Assembly (NCBI GenBank): GCA_011316305.1
Contig: SAUG01000148.1
Location: 1-64,000, forward strand
Length of the DNA stretch: 64,000 bases
Reading direction: 5' to 3'
DNA from: Rusavskia elegans
Taxonomy: Eukaryota > Ascomycota > Lecanoromycetes > Teloschistales > Teloschistaceae
The position numbers and the translations under genes are program-made. Below the pieces are notes generated by a model. It was not told where the DNA came from. It worked only from the letters and a program-made list of their open reading frames with translations, and did not search any database. Shown here piece after piece: positions 23,401-36,403 of the stretch; position 1 is the first letter of the stretch, and each line of letters begins with the position of its first letter.

Positions 23401-23829
23401 ACGAGACTTGCTATCTAGTCGCTACAGCGTCGCTAGTATATCAAATTTCGATCTGTTTCCGCTTTTTTTCTTTTTTTATTACTAGACTATATTCCAATCT
23501 TTCTAAAATATAAATTGATTCTATAATATATTATTCGTTTAATCTATAACTATATACTATTCCAAATATACATTTATTTTAATAGTTTTAATTTATAATT
23601 TTAAACGTTGTTAATCCGATATATATTATTTATACTATAACTATTTCGATTTTAATATATAGTAATTATAGTAGTTGAAACTGTAATTAAATAAATTAGA
23701 TAAATTTATTTTATACTAGCGTTAAAGTAATCGAAAATAATAATATATTTTAAAATTCGTATATTTTAGATATTATAAATTAGTTTAATAATTTATTTAT
23801 ATCATCGACGCTTGATAAGAAAAAATCTA

Positions 23830-24397
23830 GATTATTTTCTATTATTTAAAAAAGTTAATCGGAATTCTATTATAATTTTAAAATTAATATATCGGAAAAT
23901 TATATTATTTCCGATAGTTATATCTTTTAACAGCAGCCGTCTAATAGATAGTCTAATAGAAATATTTCTTTAAAGATTTTTACTTTTAGAAATTCTAATC
24001 CAGATTATCTTTCTAATAACAGTAATAGCCCGAATATTTCGAATAGTAGAAATAACAACAATAATTCTAATAAAGATAATAAAAAGTTTAAATTTAAAAA
24101 ATTTAAATAGTAGTAAAAAAAACTTTTTTAGAAATATATTATATAATAGATTCGAATTATATTTTAGATATCGACTAATCTTTTTTTAGACTAGCTATTA
24201 GATATTCGCGAGCGCTATAAATTTTATTAAAGAAAAACTATTATAAATAGATCGAGTTTTATAAAAATTACTTTTTTAAATCCGATATTTTATATATATA
24301 TATATGATTATATCGGATAGATTTAGAATTTTATTAAAAGTTATAAGTTAAACTATTAGTTCGAACGAAAGAAATTTTTTATTAATAAAAATATCTT
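23830..24397 (+). pseudogene. Ty3/gypsy gag relic (tentative)
   Basis: A + frame, open apart from RIP-type stops, includes an Asn-rich low-complexity tract (about 24030-24110, NSNPDYLSNNSNS...). About 100 bp downstream is ERYKFY..RKTIINR, whose spacing fits a CCHC zinc knuckle after loss of Cys and His to RIP. Position upstream of the gypsy RT supports a Gag assignment. The SINE at 24398 interrupts the element immediately after. Low sequence support on its own. Confidence 0.45.
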
Positions 24398-24840
24398 TGG
24401 CCTAAGTGGTACAGTGGTAACGCTGCGTAATTTGGAAGTCTAACGGATCCGCGTTCCATTTCGGAATTAGCGGAGTTAATCTAGCGGGTCGAATGTTCGA
24501 ATCTCTCGAAAACTAACCCTAATATTTGAGTTTTTTCTATCGATAAAGTCGATTTTTGTATAGAGTTTTTATATAGAGGATTTATATAGTAGATTATCTT
24601 AATTTAAAATAGCTAGTTCGATCGAACTAAATTAAATTAATTGAAATTGAATAGACCACGGTTTTTCTCTGGATTTTAGTCCAGGTCTAGCTCCTTCGGG
24701 AATCCTAAATTAAATTCGCGGTAAAATATTCGAATTTAAATAATTACGTAATCTGATCTAATAGTATCTCTAGTAGTAATTCGTAAAAGACAATCGAAAA
24801 TTCGAATAATTAAATCGTATATATATATATATATATATAT
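24398..24840 (+). mobile_element. tRNA-derived SINE inserted in gypsy relic
   Basis: A full-length copy: TGGTACAGTGG (A box with RIP changes), TGTTCGAATCTC (B box), the TATAGAG units, TTTTAGTCCAGGTCTAGCTC, and a terminal (AT)n at about 24817-24840. ATATCTT occurs at both flanks, suggesting a short target duplication. Confidence 0.83.
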
Positions 24841-25689
24841 ATCTTAAAGATATTTTTAATAGTATATTATAAAATAAATTTATATATTTTCTTTTAAATT
24901 TTATTACCGACTTTAAATCTTATTTATTAAATACAACGACGAAATATCTTCGTATAATCTAGAATAAAAACTAAAATATTTTGGAATTTTATTATTTTTT
25001 TATATTATTAAAAATCTAGCTGCTTTCTTTATCGGAAAAATAACGTTCGACTTTTTTTTTTAAATTCGTCTAAAATTATAGCGTACTATATACGTCTAAA
25101 AAATAAAATCAAAAGATTTCGGCAATAATAAATAGATAATTTAATCTATTTAATAAAATAATATAGATATAATAAGATTAGATTAATAATCTATATAGGA
25201 AAAAAAATTTCTAAATTTGAAAAACCGGAATTAAAAAGACTAATTATAAAATAATCCGATTAATATTATAAAATACGATATTTTTAACGTTTATAATAAT
25301 AAAATCGGGAAATATAAACGGGATAGAAAATCTGATATAGATTTTATTTATAATAATATAGATTATCAATGTTAGAATTACTTCTAAAACTAGATTTAAA
25401 GTTAAAATAATCGGAAATCTAATAGCTTTTATAGTAATAATAATAGATCTTTTAAAAAATCTATAGTTAATACGACGAAAGATAATTCTAGTAATATTAA
25501 CTAGTTAAAAAACGAAAAGAACCAGTTATAGCTACGATAATAGTCTAAAATAAATAATTTAAAGCGAGAATCGGTTTTCTAATAAAAATATTTATCGAAT
25601 TACTAGTAAAAAAATATAATAGAATTAAAACGTTTCTAGATTTACGTTTTTAGATAAATATCGTTTTATAATCTTATATTATTTAATAC

Positions 25690-27500
25690 GATCTTGAATT
25701 TATATAAAAAGTTGAAAAATTCGATTTTTAATAGATTAAAAGTAAGCGCGGTGCCTATTATAGAATAGATAATTCGAATTAGATAATAATAGAAGGTTAA
25801 AGTTATCGGAATATATATTTATCGCGATTCTATATTTTAGATATAATAAATAAATAAAGTATCATTCTAGAAATATTAACTTAATATTAGATATTTTTAG
25901 TTATAAATATAGAGTTCAATTTATAGCGATATTCTATCTATAACGAGGAAATATAAAATATTAAAACGGATATAAAACGATTAATTTACTTGAATATTGA
26001 TTTACCGGTAGTCTTTATTTATATATTATAGGCCGGAATATTTATATTAGTATTTATACTATCGATTACCGTCGTATATATTAAATCTAATAACAAAACT
26101 ATCGTATAGATAGAGTCGATCGGTACCGCCGTATATATAGAAGCAGATAATATAGTTAAAAAAAGATAATAAAAATCTATAATAGACCGAAATATCGATT
26201 CTAGAATCTATATATAAAGAATTTAAATTTTATAATATACAATTAGCAAATTTTTTACCGCCGTTTAAAAATACCGATTATATAATGGAAATAAATAGAA
26301 AAAATCCATTATATAATCTAATCTACAGTCTTTTTAAACGCGAATACGATGAACTATATAATTATCTAGATAGTATTCTAAATTAAAAAGTAGACTGGCC
26401 ACTTCGGTACGGGTTCCCGTCGGTATTTCGGGAATTTAATTTAAATTTTAACGAATCGGTTCGATCCGACCCGCTAAATATTATAGATCGGTTTCTAAAA
26501 TTAAAACCGAAAATTAAATGGAATTATAAAATAAAAACCGATAGAAATCTAATTCGATCTATTAAACCTTTTATATATTATATAAAACTATAATTATTGA
26601 AATATTATAGTATAATTAGTATAATAAATTATTAATTAATTAGTTTTATCTATAGAAAATATATATAGATAATATATTTTCTTTTATTAAAATAATTTTT
26701 AATAGATAGATATTACTTTTATATTAGAGTTATATTTTTATATTAGGTTTTAATAGTTTTAGTAGATTAAACCCGGGAACCCGGGTTTAACCCGGAACCG
26801 AATCGGTTCGGTATTTAAAAAAATCGGAATCGACTCGGTTCGATACCTAGAAAAGTCGAAACCGATTCGGTTCGAACCCGGAATATAAATCCGGGTTCGA
26901 AACCCGTCGACGACCAGTTTAATAAAGAGCTAGATTCGCTATTTAACGTTTTCTATAGAAATTCCAATTTTTTTTATATTAAAAAAAGATTATAATTTTC
27001 GTATATATATCGACTATTGAGATTTTAATAAAATAACGATCAAAAACCGTTATCTTTTATTTTTTATTTCTAATAATCGATTTCGATTATTAGAAGTAAA
27101 ATATTAAAAATACGTACTAGTCCGAATCAAAAGAAATAATAAACAAAAGATCGTATTTTATAGAAAATATATATATTTTAAATATTTTATTATATTTTTC
27201 GATTTTATTAATATATCTATATCGTTTTAACTTTATATTAATCTAGCTTTGAAAAGGTTAGTTAATATTTACTATATAATTTATCTAGATAATATTTTTA
27301 TCTTTTTTAATTCGAAAAAAAACTTGTAAAATTATATCCGATAGATCGTTCGGAAGCTTTATAATATATAGTAATAATTTTATTTTAAAAAGTATATTTT
27401 TAATTTTAAAAAGTATATTTTTAATATTAAAAATATAGGATTTTTGGATTTTATTATATCTATTAAAAGTATAGCGATAGATATAAAATAAATAATAACT
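25690..27500 (+). pseudogene. Ty3/gypsy protease-reverse transcriptase relic
   Basis: The + strand reads LPPFKNTDYTMEINRKNPLY (about 26260-26320), the usual start of gypsy RT. It resumes after the MITE at 26391-26921. Beyond it come RIYIDY.DFNKITIKNRYLL (CVDYRxLNxxTIKNRYPL box, about 27000) and YYIIYLDNIFIF (about 27280), in which the YLDD catalytic motif has become YLDN, a RIP-type Asp-to-Asn change. In an active element this enzyme copies element RNA into cDNA in the virus-like particle. Multiple stops and the insertion make it inactive. Confidence 0.85.
26391..26921 (+). mobile_element. hAT-like short element in the gypsy RT
   Basis: 531 bp from TAGACTGGCC to CCAGTTTA, with intact GC-rich subterminal blocks (CGGTACGGGTTCCCGTCGG at left). 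The flanks TTAAAAAG and ATAAAGAG agree at six of eight positions. It splits the RT frame right after the LPPF box. Confidence 0.8.
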
Positions 27501-27829
27501 ATTAAAAAGTAATCGGTTTTAAAGATTTACTAAAAGGTATAGATTTTTTTACAGTTTATAAACTTTTACCGGCGTTTTATTTACTAGTATTTACGGATTA
27601 TAACGTTTCTAACGAGTTTATTTATAAGGGATATTAGTAGAAAAAAGTCGGAACCGTTTCGCTAGACCGTCGAAATCTAAAAGGCTTTCGAAAAATTAAA
27701 ATATACTTTCGATACTACCGGGATATTATAGTATTTCGATCTAAAAAAAAAGATCTATCTCGAAACCAATATTTTTAGAATTAGATTAGCTAGTTTTATA
27801 TTTTAATCTAATAAAAGTAGTCGCTAGCG

Positions 27830-28150
27830 CCTAGTTATATTCTAGTTAAAAAAGATAATTTCTATTAAACGTAATTATAAAACGTATAATATTAGAATAC
27901 TCGCTATTATTAAAGTTTTCAAATAGTAGAAATATTATTTTAAAGGCGTAAAGTATATAGTAAAAATCCAGACGGATTATAATAATCTTAGAAATTTTAT
28001 AAAAGTTAAAAAATTTAATATTCGATAGTATCGCTAGATTATTGAACTAGCTGCTATAGATTTCGATATCTTCTATTATCTAAAAAAGATAAATCTAGTT
28101 AATCCGTCTTTAAAAAAGCCGGATAATAAAGATATTAATTTTTAAATCTA
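27830..28150 (+). pseudogene. Ty3/gypsy RNase H relic
   Basis: The + frame reads RNYKTYNIRILAIIKVFK, YYFKGVKYIVKIQTDYNNL, then FNIR.YR.IIELAAIDFDI and NPSLKKPDNKD. This matches the gypsy RNase H pattern (ERNYxTYDxELLAIxxAFxxWRxYLxG, TDHxNL, RQARWxExLxxFDFxI, NxADxxSRRPD), with stops where Gln or Trp are expected. It follows the RT in the correct order and orientation. Confidence 0.85.
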
Positions 28151-28652
28151 AACGATATTATTTATATTTTAGTAAAAGCTAAATTCTACTAACTATAAAT
28201 CTAGCAGCGAATCGCTTTCTATATAAAAAATTCGAATTAATTACGTTTTACGCGAGCGTATAACTAAAAGGTCTAGAAAATCTTTAATAGAATCTAAAAA
28301 TTCTAAAAATAAAAGAATTAATCTTTTATTACTAAAAAAAAAACGTAATATATTTCGTATATCGAAATTATCTACGAGGATAATAGGCCGCCGATATAGT
28401 AGTAATAGATTAGTAATAACTATTTTCGATAAAAGATATAATAATAGAATAAACTCTATGATTAGAATATATACTATAGTTTAGATATTCTATATAAAAC
28501 GGCGGAAATAACTATTATTAATAAAACGGCTTATATATAATATATTTATCTAGTTTTACAATCGAGATACCGATATATAAAAACGTATATAGATTATCTA
28601 GCGTAAGTAAAAAAATAAGCCCGGGCTATAGAATAAAGTAGAAACTAATTTT

Positions 28653-28828
28653 TTATTGAAATTATATATTTAGAATATCAGATTTGATTTACTAAAATCG
28701 ACTTTCGTTTGAACTAAATATATAAAAAGGAAGTAGTAAAGCTTTGGCGCCGAAAGCTACTAGGCCTGATCGGTACTAGCGCCCTTAGCGTTTTAGTATA
28801 ACTATTTTACGTAATACGAACTTCTATT
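28653..28828 (-). repeat. Copia 3' LTR, copy 1
   Basis: 176 bp, matching 35992-36167 and 42045-42220 over the full length. The shared core includes TATATAAAAAGGAAG, TTTGGCGCC, ATCGGTACTAGCGCC and ACGTAA-ACG (plus-strand view). Terminal TATTG and CTATT derive from TGTTG and CAACA. Confidence 0.85.
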
Positions 28829-28959
28829 CTTTAATACGAATAATATACTATATATATATCGAAAGTAGAAATTAAATAGACTCGTTATATACTCGCTAAA
28901 AATTTTATAGAAAAAAGAGTTTATATATAATAACGGCGAGATAAATAAAATTTAAAAAA

Positions 28960-30445
28960 CTTCTATAGCAGATATATATTACGAAAAGATAATATTAAAA
29001 AATAAAATTTCTATAGTAGATCTATATATATAAATTTTTAAAATCGAAATCTAGATAAAAGAAAACAGAGTTTCTATAGTTTCTATAATATTTTAAATTT
29101 TTTATAATAGTAGTATATTTCGTAGTATACTGATATAAATACTAGTTTATAATATAAATCTATTTAAAGTATTCAATACGGATATTATCTAATAAAAAAG
29201 ACGTATTTAAAACTTCGGCGATAGAAAGTATATATTTAATAGTAAATTATAGATATCGGCAATCTTTATCGATACTGCCGAAATACTATAGAGTTTAGAT
29301 AATATATTTTTTTTTTATTTATAAAAAAAGCGTATATTGAACGCCTATTAAAATATTATAAACTTTTAAAAATATATCGAAGATTATATCGCCTAGACAA
29401 TTCTAGAAATAAAGGTGTTTACTATTAGCTCGAGAATTAATTTATATTTTCGAATTATTAATAATTACGGCGTACTAATAGTTCTGTTTCTAGAGTTTCT
29501 ATAGAATTCTATAGTTAATTTAACGGTATAGTTAGATAGCGAAAATCCTAATACGAATTTATATATTATTACTATCTAGTTATAGATAGTTAAAAATATT
29601 ACGATTCCGGAAACAATTAATGATATTTTTTTATCTAATAACGTTTAGATTAAAGATTTAAATAAAATAATAATAGGGGATAAAGATAGAATAGATTATT
29701 ATTATAGTTTATATAAATACTATAAACTCTAAAGTTATCGAACAGTTTATTAAATACTTCGATATATATTTATATATCGAATTTTCTAAAAATATAGACG
29801 GTAAAGTTAAATCTTTAAAGATTGTCTTTATCTATAATAGCAATAAATAGTATTAAATAAAAACGTAGAATATAAAAAATAGACCGGTATAATTTATATA
29901 TTAGACGATATAGAATTAATATAGATATATTCGAAAATATAATAGTAGTAAATAACGGGCGAAAATATATAGCGCGCGGCTAGTAGCTAGAACGTTAAAT
30001 AGTCTATACTCGCGCTAGTTTCGAAAGATTTTATACGATATTCAAATAACTACTAGATAGCCAGAATACTTTGACTAGTATTAAAAACAGTTAATATATT
30101 AAATCTAATATAAAATTTAGTAGAATTTAAACTAAAAAAATATTTTTAGTACTTTACTACTGTAATAGAAGAACGAATCGAAATATAAATAACTATATAT
30201 AAATTTCTATCGAATAAACAATCGGATAGTATATAAAAGGTATAGCGATTTAAAATGAAATAGATATCGTATAGATAGGCCTATAGAATCTAAAGTTATT
30301 TAAAAAATTGAATACTTTCTATAATATACGTAATACTCTTCGAAGATAATATTTATAGATATATAGTAATTATCAATACCCCGAAATTCATTATATTCCG
30401 AGAAAAATCATTATTAAAAGGATTTTTATTTGGATAGATCATCGT
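28960..30445 (+). pseudogene. Opposite-strand frame inside copia copy 1, unidentified
   Basis: Between the copia integrase relic and the 3' LTR lies a ~1.5-kb segment whose longest legible frame is on the + strand, opposite to gag-pol. From about 29270 to 30445 it is continuous except for RIP-type TAG/TAA. It is colinear, without indels that break the frame, with 42600-43790 in copy 2. Readable stretches include KVIEQFIKYF and TIGQYIKGIAI-like segments (Q at TAG). I recognise no domain. It could be a captured gene, an antisense accessory protein, or another element carried along. Confidence 0.5.
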
Positions 30446-33400
30446 TTATAGAATTTCCGATTTTTTTTACTATATATTGAGTACGCTGCGGAATCTAAAA
30501 CGCGGAATCGATTTAAATTTAAAGATTTACCGTATTCTTTCTCGTATAGAATTATATCCAGTTTACTGCTAGATAATCGGAAGTATAAAAAAGTAGTAGC
30601 TTTAATAAATAGCAGCTAATATTTCTATTTAAAACCGCTATAAACTAATATAAAATAGGCTTTATTTATTAGTATTTATTCTATAAACTCGAAAATACTA
30701 TTCTATTATAGATTAATAGATATAGTAGATTTCTACTAGATATTTTTATTAATAAAGCTTTTAGATATAATAATATACCTAAATTCGTTATTACTATAAA
30801 ATTATTCAATTAAAAAACGTTATTTTTATTATAGACGTAAAAGGAGTTCTAATATTTTAAAGTTTCGGAAGCGTCTTTTATTTTAGTTATATAAATACTA
30901 TACTTTTCGATAATTTTTTTAAAAAGGGAAAAGTATATTAGCTTCTATTATATATAGTTAAAAATTTACCGTTTCGAATTAAATCTATATAATTAGTAAA
31001 GATAAAATCTATAGAGCCGCTATTAGAGCGGATATAGTCTTCGTAAAACTAGTTAAATTATTTTTCTAGAATATAAATTTAATAGAAAATAGATTTAGAT
31101 TTAGAAATTTTAGATAGGTCGATTTCTATAGATATATTCGCTAATTTATATAAATTCTCGTTACTAAAATATTTAAACCGGGTATACTAGATATTTTCTA
31201 TCTCTGCCGATATTTTAGCGAAGGCCTTTAAGAAAAAAGATAAAAATAGAAAAGAAAAAGAAATAAAAGAAAATTTTAGAGAGCCGCGCTATATAGTATT
31301 AATATTTAATAGAAATAAATCTTCGTATATATAGATAGTTAACGTTAAATCCGGAATATTAGTATTAAAGCTAAAACTATAGTTTTTAATAATTATTTTA
31401 GCGTTTGTTTTCTAAATTTATAATATTAATAGAAAATTAGCGCCCGATTCTAGATTTTAAAAAATATTATAGAATTTTATAGGATAGTATTTACTATTAA
31501 TAAAATAGTTAAATTCGATAGTATTCTTAACGATCGGTCGAGAGTTAATAGTATTACCGATATCGATTATAGATTTACTCTAGATAGATTTTATATAAGA
31601 TTCGTTAAAAAGATATTACTAGATAATAGTATAATAGTTATAGATATAGTCGAATATCTAACTATTAATAAAATCCAATTTATTTAATAAAGCCGATAAA
31701 ATTATAGAAACGAAAATTATAAATCTAAAATTAGTAGAATCCGATACTACTATAATAAAATTTAGTAACTTTTTATATTCGATAGATTTATCTTTAGATT
31801 TATCGATTTTAGATTTATCGTCTTTACCGTCTTTACCGTCTTTTCTTTTATCGCTTTTACTTTTATTATTATTATTCTTTTAGCGTTTACCGCCGCTATT
31901 TCTTTATTTCTCGACTATCTAAATCTTTTTTAATTTAGAATATAAACTATAGTAGATATCTTTTATATAACCGTTTCGATTATAGTAGAAATAGTAGTCG
32001 ACTTTAATAATTCGTTTATTCGGGTTATTTATAGATAGCAAAACTTTAGTTCTAGTAATAATAGATTCGCTATTATTATATAAACGATATTACTCGCTAA
32101 TAGTAATACTAATAGTTTTATCTAAAATTACTATTTTTAATTTTCGTTTAATTTTACGACTAACGATAATATTATTTTTAGTAACTAAAGTTTAAAAGTA
32201 GCTAAAAGCGACTTTAAAGTTCTAAAAAAATTCTAAAATAAAAAAGCTTTCTAAAATAATAACGCCTATAGCTGAAACTTTTTTAATAAATTTATAAAAT
32301 TTAGCTATATAAACTTCTATATTTTCGAAAGAATTATTATAATAGAAGATATCTAGCTAGATATTAAAATCTATAAATTTATCGATACTACAAACTAAAT
32401 ATTATATCTAGAATTTATCTAGAATCTTTTCAATATCTAATATAATATCTTTAATAAATTTTAAACGTAAATACTATAGGTTATTTTAATAACTATATAG
32501 ATATATTCTTTATATTCTTCCTCGTAGTTAAATAGACTAGAGATAAAAGACCTTTAGTAGCGGCTCGGAAGTTATTAAAAACAAGATAAATTATAATAGC
32601 TTTCTTTTAATTTTTATAGTCCGAATAGATCTCGAGTTTCGAATCTATATTAATAGAATAGCTAGAGCTTTTTAGTTTAACGTTATCAATAGTTAATATA
32701 ATTAAAGTAAATATATCGTAAAATTTCGTACTAGATTATAAAATATCGCGAGGAATAGTATTTTAGAAAAATAAATCTAAAAGAGAATTTAGAAACGAAT
32801 ATTTAAAAAATATAATAATTTCGAAGCCGAATAGATTATTCGGGTTTAGAAATATCGGAATTCGGAAGAAAATCGAAAACTATAGAAAAAATCCGAGTTA
32901 TCTTCGAAAATACTAAAAAATAATTTTAATAAATAGTAATTATAATCCGGACGTAGATAGTTGTAAATAGCGTAGTTAATTTAGTATTAGTTATATAGAT
33001 ATCTATAGTCTTTAATATAAAATTAGAAATTATAGACGGTTTAGTTTACCCGGAAATTATTAGATAGTTTTTAAAGAAAATATTATATAAAACTTTTAAA
33101 ATTAAAAGATTTAATAAAAGATTGATTTAATAATAATAATATAGAAGTAGATAAAAGATTAAGAATAGATTAAATAAAGCTTCGTAAGATAAAATAATAT
33201 AATTGTCTTTAATAATAGAGTAGAAAGCTTCGAGTTTTTATATTATTTAGGACGAGACGATATAACTAGTAAAACCGAAAGCTAGGCTCGATAGTTCTAG
33301 TTCTAGAAGCGAACGGTAACAAGTTTAAAAATAATAAATATTCGTTTAGATCGTCAGAAGATTAGAAAAATACGATAGCTAGAAATATAGTCTACCAGTA

Positions 33401-33850
33401 TCAAATTAACTAGATAGCCTGTACCAAGTAAATTAGATAATCGTTTCCCGTATTTATTATAATAATTAAAACTATCTAGATCTCTATAGCGCCTATATAG
33501 AACTAGAAAACGTCTAAAATTAGCTAGATCTTTATCTATATAATAATTCGCGGCAGAATATCTTTTCTTTAATTTATATACCAGCCTTTTATATTAGTAT
33601 AGTATCGTATTTAAATAGTATACGGTAATCTATATATAGTAATTAGTAAATTAATAGTTCTATCCGAAAGTCAAAAGGTTAGTAGTTTAAACGGCTAGAA
33701 AAGGTCGTAAAGTAAAATCAAAAGGGGTCTATTTAACTATTTATAATTTCGGCAGTTATCGAAATATTTATAGATAATAGTATTACTATAAACTGATTTT
33801 ATCGTTCGTCGTATTAGATATTTTATACGGTTTAATAATATATACTATCG
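30446..33850 (-). pseudogene. Ty1/copia gag and integrase relics, copy 1
   Basis: On the minus strand the order is Gag, then integrase. The zinc knuckle lies near 31950: DYYFYYNRNGYIKDIYYS, a CxxCxxxxGHxxxxC pattern with Cys and His as Tyr. It is followed by a charged low-complexity linker rich in K, D and S (31790-31900). The integrase half is colinear with 45940-46700 of copy 2. The RT/RNase H part is missing. Confidence 0.75.
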
Positions 33851-33856
33851 AAAATG

Positions 33857-35868
33857 TGGTCTGGCTGTCGGATCGGATTTTAAATCCGAATTAAAGAAAC
33901 CGACCCGACTTAAATCGGTTCCGACTTTTCTAGATATTGAACCGAATTGGTTTCGATTTTTTTAAATATTAAACTAATTCGGTTTTAAATTAAATTTAGA
34001 TTTTCGGATTTAATCTATTAAAACTATTAAATCCTTCTATCCTATATTATAATTTTAAAAAATCCCTACTTTTATTATATAATTATATTAATACTTTAGA
34101 TACTATTTAGATAAATATCGATTTTTTACTACTAAATATAAAATAATATTTAAACTAATATTTATATATCTATATTACCTTTCTATATTATTTATTAATT
34201 GAATTTAAATTATATTAATACTAAATTAAAACTAATATAAAATATTTAATTTTTTAATTAATTATTATTTTTTTATTTTCTAAATTAATATATCTAGTAA
34301 GGTCTTTTCTAATAGATATTCTTTTTAAAATAAAAACTATTCTAGCTAGTCTATAAAATAGATAGTAAATTAATTTATAAATATTATACTATTAAAATTT
34401 AATAATTTATATAGAAAGTAAAGATAGATTATTAAAAATATAGCTAATAAAAATCGAGCCGACTATCTAATACTAGTCTTTTAAAATAATAATAAATAAA
34501 TTTAATAAGATCTAGATTACTATAAAGAGTTTAAATATTAGTAATCTAGTAATTCTATAACTATCGGTATAAAAAATAAATTCTATAAAAAACTAGTTAG
34601 TTTTTTCTAATTAAGTAAAGCTATAGAATAAATATAGTTAAAATAGTAGTAAAAGCTCTACTAGATAGCTTTAATAATAAATAGTTTACCTAAAATTATA
34701 TAAAAAAATTATTCTAAAATTTTTAATTATTTTATAGCTTTTAATTTTTCTAATATATCTACTATAATAAAATACCTTTTTACTATTATTTATTAAAGAA
34801 CTAAATAATATAACTTATAGTTTTATATTAAAATAATATTTAATTATATAAATATTTAATAGTAATATATTAAAGTAATATAATAAACTATATAATAGTA
34901 CTAAAAGATATTTCAATATATAAAAATATTATAAAACCGATTTATAAAAGCCTAGAAAAGATTAGAAATAGTAGAATTAGATAAAAAAAAAAAGGAAACC
35001 TGCTAATATAATAGTAAAAGTAATATTCTAAAATAATATATTTTAAATAGTCTAGCTAATTAATTAGTAGAAATATAAATAAAAGGTTAATATAATTGCT
35101 TTCCGAGATATCTATTACTACTAGAAAGATTTTAATAATCTAATTCTAAAGGTGTTATTTACTAAATTATACTACGGAACTTCTAAAAATATTATTATAG
35201 AATTCTTTTTAGCTAGAATTTTTAGAATATAAAATATAGTATTAGTAGTTCTATAAAATTCTATAGAGATATAAATTATTATTAATCTAGTAAATAAATA
35301 TATTATTTTAATATATTACTATTTGTATATACCTATATTTATATAGTTTAGATATTAATCTAGTAGTTATTTCTATTAAACGAGTTACTATTTAAATTGA
35401 AAACTTTTAGTTTATTAAAAATTTAATAAAGAATTTAAAAGTATAGCTAAAAAAAGATAAACAAGTTAATAACCGAGCTCTATATAGTTAAAAGATATAG
35501 AAAGAAAATATATAGTCTAAAAATTTTCTAGAAAAAAATAAAATAGATTTCGACTACTATACTAGCTAGTATTAAATAAAATATATTACTATTTTATATT
35601 ATCTAAATTATTTACTATGATTAAAAAAAATAATATATTTAAAGTAATAATTATTTATAAAAGCTATAATATTTGATTATTTAATATAATTATAAATCGA
35701 ATCGGATTAAATTTCTATTAGTTTTTAATTTATAATCCGATCTAATTTTTAGTTCTAATATTAGGAACCGATTTAAACCGTTTAGTAGATTAGATCGAAC
35801 CGACTCGCTATAACTCGGGTCGAGTTTCCGAAATACCGACGGGAACCCGTACCGAAGTAGCCAGTCTA
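33857..35868 (-). mobile_element. hAT-like element, long form, inserted in copia gag
   Basis: 2,012 bp from TGGTCTGGC (RIPed TAGACTGGC) to CCAGTCTA, inverted relative to 10461-12438 and sharing its interior. The flanks CGAAAATG and CGGAAAAG differ at two of eight positions. The interior has long + frames with only RIP-type stops, the best candidate for a former transposase, but I could not read a diagnostic hAT dimerisation motif. Confidence 0.78.
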
Positions 35869-35991
35869 CGGAAAAGTAAATAAAAAAAACGATTTAATAA
35901 ATATCTAAAAACGTAAAATATAAATTATAATACCCGTAAATAATAATAACTATTATGGATTAACTCGACTAAAATATCTGAATTTATAATC

Positions 35992-36167
35992 TATTGAATA
36001 TATAACTATTAAATATCAAATTTAATTTACTAAAATAGATTTTCGCTTAAACTAAATATATAAAAAGAAGATAATAGAATTTCGGCACCGAAAACCATTA
36101 GATCTAATCGGTACTAGCGTCTTTAACGCCTTGGCATAGCTATTGTACGTAATACGTACTTCCAATA
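35992..36167 (-). repeat. Copia 5' LTR, copy 1
   Basis: 176 bp, colinear with the LTRs at 28653 and 42045; ends TATTG...CCAATA (TGTTG...CAACA before RIP). It is the 5' LTR on the minus strand if the intervening sequence is one element, as the gypsy integrase halves on both sides imply. Confidence 0.82.
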
Positions 36168-36403
36168 TCTTTTCCTTTATAAAAAGTTTTTATATTATCT
36201 AAAAATAAAGTACTATATATAAAATTCCTAGTAAAATACTATAACGATTTTCTAGCCAAATATATCGGATATAAACAGACTTAATCGTTTATTCGTCGTA
36301 GTTATAGCTAGCCGAAGCTATCTAAATTTATTAAAAAGTATATAGAAACGTATAATAACTATTAACGAGTTAAAGTCTATTGATATAAACTTTATAAAAT
36401 AGA

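Larger units (their letters stand above)
28653..36167 (-). mobile_element. Ty1/copia element, copy 1 (with internal insertion)
   Basis: The minus-strand element has 176-bp LTRs at both ends: the 5' LTR is at 35992-36167 and the 3' LTR at 28653-28828. The LTR reads TGTTG...CAACA (with RIP changes). On the minus strand it has a TATATA-like box and a downstream AATAAA. Internally it carries gag and integrase relics, an extra opposite-strand frame next to the 3' LTR, a 2-kb hAT-like insertion, and no RT/RNase H: a deletion joins about 30445 to sequence matching 45930 in copy 2. Confidence 0.8.
28151..36403 (+). pseudogene. Ty3/gypsy integrase relic, split by copia element
   Basis: After RNase H, the + frame runs to 28652, where a copia LTR begins. 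The integrase zinc-binding domain reappears beyond the other copia LTR. At about 36253-36394 the + strand reads YNDFLAKYIGYKQT, SFIRRSYS.PKLSKFIKKYIE and TYNNY.RVKV, the gypsy HHCC domain (H-x-GH, then CxxCQRxK) with His and Cys converted to Tyr. So the copia element inserted in the gypsy integrase. The central DDE region was not found and may be lost at 36404, where another element starts. Confidence 0.75.

Noticed and set aside
28960..30445. Idea that the opposite-strand copia frame is a captain-like recombinase N-terminus
   Set aside because: A few residues looked similar, but the recombinase core motifs seen at 48.2 kb are absent; left unidentified.
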